Shown: piece by piece, positions 24,447-26,821 of the stretch | How positions within the stretch are numbered: position 1 is the stretch's first letter | Layout: every line of letters begins with the position of its first letter | Source: an uncultured Candidatus Saccharibacteria bacterium | Lineage (GTDB): Bacteria > Patescibacteria > Saccharimonadia > Saccharimonadales > UBA1547 | DNA: 26,821 nucleotides | Assembly (NCBI GenBank): GCA_946480535.1 | Contig: CAMLKA010000010.1 | Coordinates: 1-26,821, forward strand | Direction: 5' to 3' | Notes under the pieces: model-generated | The model's input: the letters and a program-made list of their open reading frames with translations, nothing else | Told to the model about the DNA's origin: nothing | Database searches by the model: none | Made by a program: the position numbers and the translations under genes

Positions 24447-24932
24447 TTAGTATATCACTAGTAGCAAGCGGATTCCGACGACAATCACTGCGGCAAGCGT
24501 CAAAGCCAACGCGAACCAAGGAATACGCGCCACCATTGAAAAGAGGCCGTAGCTTGCGGTGTAGAAGAACAGCGCCCATAGAAGAGTCGCCCACCATGCA
24601 AGGCCACTCAGCATTGCACCGAGGTCCCAGAGCAGTACGAGTGCTGCAACAGAGATAATAATTGGGCGTGGTTGCAAGTAACGAACCAGTAGCCAAGTAC
24701 CCAGCACGGCTACAAGCACCGCTGCAATACTTCCACTAATACCGATAGAGTTTACGCAGGCGGCAGCCGTCCCAATATCACGACACGCAATTGGTTCGAC
24801 GACATATTGCCGCAGAATGGCGGTAAGAATCCACCATACCAGTCCCATTCCAAGACCGATGTATACAATTTTACCTTTTACCCACCACGGCTCAACGACG
24901 ACTTGTTGCTGGCTTTGAATGACTTTTGCCAT
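24447..24932 (-). CDS. Polytopic membrane protein, unknown
   Basis: This 161-residue Trp-rich protein has about five hydrophobic segments (roughly 20-42, 62-85, 90-110, 113-133, 138-160) and two Cys in a loop after the first (PIACRDIGTAAACVNS). I do not recognise the family. The start is the ATG reading MAKVIQSQQQ with AGGAGG 10 nt upstream, rather than the longer open frame. It overlaps the end of the PAP2 gene by 41 nt, so the two are likely co-expressed. Confidence 0.7.
   Translation of the reverse strand: MAKVIQSQQQVVVEPWWVKGKIVYIGLGMGLVWWILTAILRQYVVEPIACRDIGTAAACVNSIGISGSIAAVLVAVLGTWLLVRYLQPRPIIISVAALVLLWDLGAMLSGLAWWATLLWALFFYTASYGLFSMVARIPWFALALTLAAVIVVGIRLLLVIY
24449..24457 (-). promoter_or_regulatory. 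Possible extended -10 for rmuC, leaderless-type
   Basis: TGATATACT lies 6 nt before the rmuC ATG and also encodes the last codons and stop of the upstream gene. The dual role makes chance possible, but the spacing matches the other leaderless candidates exactly. Confidence 0.4.
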
Positions 24933-25413
24933 GACCGTGCTCCTCCTGCTTTCTTGGTACGTTACTGTACCATAAAGCACCTATGAACGCAATTCCGACC
25001 CCTCCGATAACGTCGAGTGGCGTGTGCACCAATGCAAGCACTCGACCAAGACAAACAAGGACGGTAAACCCGGCAAGAACGATGGTTACTTTCTTCATTC
25101 GCGTCTCAAACCAAACAGCGAGCGTAATAGCCGTTACAAAGAGTGCATGGTCGGACGGAAAGCCAGGGTTATTGAGATAAAATGCGCCAGGATCAACCCC
25201 AAGAAGTTCAAACGGACGAAGTGTTTCCGGTTGGTACACAGCACCGAGGAATTTTGCCAACATGTACGAGGTGAGCCCCGCCATAAGGACGCGGCTATAC
25301 GCTTCGAAACGCCTCCCCTTTGGTACCTTGAACAGCAATGCCCACGCACCAATAAGGATGACAGGAATAACGGCAGCGTCAGCGATAAGGCGAATGAATA
25401 ATTCGACATGCAT
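24892..25413 (-). CDS. PAP2-superfamily membrane phosphatase (BcrC-like)
   Basis: This 173-residue protein has several membrane helices and the acid-phosphatase motifs in order: KFLGAVYQPETLRP (motif 1 Lys and ArgPro), FPSDHA (motif 2, usually PSGH) and GRVLALVHTPLDVIGG (motif 3 R-x5-H-x3-D). PAP2 membrane enzymes dephosphorylate lipid phosphates; a BcrC-like role in undecaprenyl diphosphate recycling for envelope synthesis is plausible but not proven. Motif 1 has a longer gap than the usual Kx6RP. The C terminus is basic and His-rich. The ATG reading MHVELF follows TATACT (25422-25427) by 8 nt, so the leader is minimal. Confidence 0.88.
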   Translation of the reverse strand: MHVELFIRLIADAAVIPVILIGAWALLFKVPKGRRFEAYSRVLMAGLTSYMLAKFLGAVYQPETLRPFELLGVDPGAFYLNNPGFPSDHALFVTAITLAVWFETRMKKVTIVLAGFTVLVCLGRVLALVHTPLDVIGGVGIAFIGALWYSNVPRKQEEHGHGKSHSKPATSRR

Positions 25414-25421
25414 ATAGGTTC

Positions 25422-25427
25422 AGTATA
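25422..25427 (-). promoter_or_regulatory. -10 box of the PAP2 gene
   Basis: TATACT in GCGTATACTG on the minus strand, 8 nt upstream of the start codon, with no Shine-Dalgarno. Confidence 0.5.
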
Positions 25428-25553
25428 CGCCTGTGGATGATTTTTTAACATGAGCAGGTTGGGGTGTTTTTTGTGGGGGTTTTGTGTAAAATTAATTTAA
25501 CATTCAGTATTTATTCAGTACTTGCTGTCTCTCTTCGCAAAACTATCGTTAAC
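25428..25553 (+). other. Intergenic region: GT-rich stretch and direct repeat upstream of the small peptide gene
   Basis: No gene is seen. 25441-25490 is strongly G/T-biased on the plus strand, with runs of T, GGGG and GGGGG. It then turns AT-rich (around TAAAATTAATTTAA). An 8-bp direct repeat ATTCAGTA follows at 25502-25509 and 25513-25520. Confidence 0.6.
25502..25520 (+). repeat. Direct repeat ATTCAGTA, period 11 bp
   Basis: Two identical ATTCAGTA copies separated by TTT place the same bases on one face of the helix. They lie about 35 bp upstream of the -35 box of the peptide gene, a position suited to an activator. Confidence 0.55.
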
Positions 25554-25582
25554 CTGACAATACACATTAGTCGGTGTGTATA
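25554..25582 (+). promoter_or_regulatory. Promoter with inverted repeat ahead of the 31-codon ORF
   Basis: CTGACA (25554-25559) and TGTATA (25577-25582) are 17 nt apart. TATAGG at 25579 is an alternative -10. A perfect inverted repeat ATACACA / TGTGTAT (25560-25566, 25575-25581; 8-nt spacer) fills the spacer, as an operator would. The leader would be about 20 nt with AAAGGA before the ORF. Confidence 0.5.
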
Positions 25583-25607
25583 GGAATAAACATAGAAAGG
25601 AAAAGCA

Positions 25608-25703
25608 ATGAGCGACAAGCACGAAGAAATTTCGCGTATTATGGCTCAAGTTGCGGAGCAATCTGCAGCTGGGTTCCCATGGCTCGACGGCGCACATTTA
25701 TAG
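25608..25703 (+). CDS. 31-residue peptide, candidate precursor of a modified (possibly prenylated) signal peptide
   Basis: This short ORF has ATG preceded by GAAAGGA 7 nt upstream and ends in TAG. The N-terminal part is charged (MSDKHEEISRI), followed by AQVAEQSAAG and the C-terminal GFPWLDGAHL, with one Trp at position 25 and no Cys. There is no signal peptide or membrane helix. It lies 71 bp before the isoprenoid-synthase-like gene, with a strong RNA hairpin between. The layout is like Bacillus ComX, whose C-terminal decapeptide-scale region carries a Trp prenylated by ComQ, although here the peptide gene comes first and Trp is seventh from the end rather than nearer. Similarity is by architecture only; the ORF could also be a leader peptide or chance. 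No homologue could be checked. Confidence 0.5.
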   Translation: MSDKHEEISRIMAQVAEQSAAGFPWLDGAHL

Positions 25704-25713
25704 TGCGTACACT

Positions 25714-25740
25714 TGGGCGCTAAAGTACATTTAGCGCCCA
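25714..25740 (+). promoter_or_regulatory. Perfect 11-bp RNA hairpin between peptide ORF and isoprenoid-synthase-like gene
   Basis: TGGGCGCTAAA / TTTAGCGCCCA with loop GTACA. It is very stable but has no T run on either strand, so it is not a classic intrinsic terminator. It may act as partial terminator, attenuator or mRNA-stabilising end for the upstream peptide message. A smaller hairpin CGCAC/GTGCG (25691-25707) spans the peptide's stop codon. Confidence 0.75.
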
Positions 25741-25774
25741 CAAATTATCAATCAGAAGAAAGACCAAGTCATTA

Positions 25775-26698
25775 ATGATGAAGTATTCCGATACTCTGTA
25801 CTCAATAATCGACAGCGAGTTAGCCGGTTTTCAACTTCCCGACTCCGCCCGAGTTTATAAGCTATATGAAAAAATTAAAAAGGCGGATAAATTTGGTGAA
25901 ATCAGTACTATAAACCGAACTTTCTATAAATCTATAAAGCCTGACCTTAAAAAGCCGTCGGTAACCCTTACAACCCTAGAACTCCTCGACAAGGCCAATA
26001 TTTATACATGGCTAGCGTACAGCCTGTATGACGAGGTTCTCGATGAAAATGCCATAACCTTAATCTCTCCGGCGAACATCATTCTTCGCGAAGCATACTC
26101 ACTTTATTTAAATGCGGGCGTACCTAAAGAAATCATCGATAACCTATTTTCAATAGTAGATAGTTCAAACAATCTCGAAATAAAACTCCGCAATACATCT
26201 AAACCTAATCTTGATGACCTCCGACCACTGCTTTCAGGAAAATCTATCGCCCACTGCCTGGGTCAATATTGGTTACTTTCAAATATGAACTACCCCGCCG
26301 AAAACAGTAAAGCGGAGGGTTTTGAAAAATATTGTGCTGCAAGGCAATTAAATGACGATTTATTCGACTGGCGTGACGATATTACGAGAAATCACTACAC
26401 TTATGCGTCCATCTATCTAGCTAACGGAGCCCGTGTATCGGTACCCTTGTCCGGAAAACAAGAATTACAAGCACTAAACCAGTTCTTCTGGGATTCAGGA
26501 CTTGAATTTCTATGCAGAGAAGTCATCACCTTGTGCGAAGAGAGCTTCGATTCACTCTCCTACGTTCTTAAGGATGAATCGCCCTACTTATCTCTATTTA
26601 TTACACCCATAAAACAATCAGCTAGTGCGGCGATAGAAAACCATCTAAAGAACAAGAAAAAGCTGGAAAAAGCAATTGCTGACATTAACGCTCAGTAA
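25775..26698 (+). CDS. Divergent class I isoprenoid-synthase-like protein (ComQ-like candidate)
   Basis: This 307-residue, largely helical protein has two Asp-rich motifs spaced like those of trans-prenyl diphosphate synthases. The first is YDEVLDE (85-91, a DExxD form). The second is RQLNDDLFDWRDDI (190-203, a DDxxD form similar to the QhxDDhxD motif). GKSIAHCLGQYW (155-166) lies between them. Such enzymes bind isoprenyl diphosphates through Mg; relatives include polyprenyl synthases, terpene cyclases and the peptide prenyltransferase ComQ. Overall it is divergent, so activity is open. Codon use is AT-richer than the rest of the window (many ATA, TTA, AGA, TCT), a sign of transfer. The ribosome binding site is weak (AAGAAAG, 12 nt), suggesting a low level relative to the upstream peptide. 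ATGs at 25775 and 25778 are both possible. Confidence 0.65.
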   Translation: MMKYSDTLYSIIDSELAGFQLPDSARVYKLYEKIKKADKFGEISTINRTFYKSIKPDLKKPSVTLTTLELLDKANIYTWLAYSLYDEVLDENAITLISPANIILREAYSLYLNAGVPKEIIDNLFSIVDSSNNLEIKLRNTSKPNLDDLRPLLSGKSIAHCLGQYWLLSNMNYPAENSKAEGFEKYCAARQLNDDLFDWRDDITRNHYTYASIYLANGARVSVPLSGKQELQALNQFFWDSGLEFLCREVITLCEESFDSLSYVLKDESPYLSLFITPIKQSASAAIENHLKNKKKLEKAIADINAQ

Positions 26699-26821
26699 TA
26701 TCAACAACTTCGTTGAGATACTTGGCTAGACTCTTCACATACCCACCAACCACCTCATGCCCGGCAACTAACCGCCTTGCAGTAACATTGCTCTTATTCT
26801 TCGCCAATGTCGTAATATGCT
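26685..26821 (-). CDS. C-terminal end of an unidentified protein, cut by window edge
   Basis: On the minus strand one frame is open from the window edge to TAA at 26685-26687, giving 45 codons that end in KYLNEVVDITER. The composition is protein-like (mixed charged and aliphatic residues, an amphipathic end), and the two other minus frames contain stops here. It is convergent with the isoprenoid-synthase-like gene and overlaps its 3' end by 14 bp. I do not recognise the fragment; it does not look like a histidine-kinase C terminus. Confidence 0.5.
   Translation of the reverse strand, partial: HITTLAKNKSNVTARRLVAGHEVVGGYVKSLAKYLNEVVDITER

Noticed and set aside
25441..25490. Possible G-quadruplex in the GT-rich stretch
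   Set aside because: Only two runs of four or more G are present; a canonical four-run motif is absent.
25515..25697. 60-codon minus-strand frame opposite the small peptide ORF
   Set aside because: No ribosome binding site, and a Phe/Leu/Cys-rich translation without features; the plus-strand 31-codon ORF has the better start context.
25714..25740. Hairpin as a standard intrinsic terminator
   Set aside because: Neither strand has the T run needed after the stem; it is kept as an RNA structure of unknown effect.

Overview
The window looks like a piece of a Candidatus Saccharibacteria (TM7) or related Patescibacteria/CPR chromosome. The evidence is short, tightly packed genes, a transketolase split into two subunits, a short Rel protein without the usual regulatory tail, an orphan type IV pilin carrying a Fib_succ_major-like domain, many short one-helix membrane proteins, and TGA used as an ordinary stop (for example in the ATGA overlaps tktN/tktC and pheS/pheT). 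TGA as a stop argues against the code-25 lineages Gracilibacteria and Absconditabacteria. No rRNA, tRNA, CRISPR array or insertion sequence was seen.

Layout. 1-1946 (-): uvrB, its last residues cut by the window edge. 1962-2573 (-): anchored secreted protein of unknown function. 2637-10524 (-): an eight-gene central-carbon operon transcribed gap, rpiB, rpe-like, tktN, tktC, fba, pfkB-like kinase, LOG/PpnN-like nucleosidase. It starts from a clear promoter next to the divergent rel gene (10619-12160, +), which is followed by a PgeF-like gene. 12867-13397 (-): ppa. 13470-14447 (+): PLD-family protein, ending in a bidirectional terminator shared with trxB. 14488-19580 (-): pheS, pheT, membrane FKBP and trxB, tightly coupled. 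19653-20783 (-): pilin. 20826-21065 (-): tail-anchored small protein, divergent from an aquaporin with a histone-like Lys/Ala tail (21146-21991, +). 22050-25413 (-): YtxH pair, degenerate Nudix protein, RmuC, a membrane protein and a PAP2 phosphatase. 25414-26821: an AT-richer accessory segment.

How the genes work together. The LOG-like protein is predicted to release ribose 5-phosphate from nucleoside monophosphates. RpiB, the Rpe-like epimerase, transketolase, aldolase and GAPDH could then carry that carbon into lower glycolysis. This would suit an epibiont that takes nucleotides from a host and lacks classical phosphofructokinase. The (p)ppGpp gene rel shares the intergenic promoter region.

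The most unusual locus is at the right end. A 31-codon ORF with a good ribosome binding site and one Trp near its C terminus is followed by a perfect 11-bp RNA hairpin and then a divergent class I isoprenoid-synthase-like gene. The arrangement recalls the Bacillus ComX (prenylated Trp peptide) and ComQ (prenyltransferase) pair, in reversed order. Its promoter has an inverted repeat in the spacer and a direct repeat of 11-bp period upstream. A second window-wide pattern is that many start codons lie 6-11 nt after a TATA(A/C/G)T box, which predicts leaderless or nearly leaderless mRNAs.
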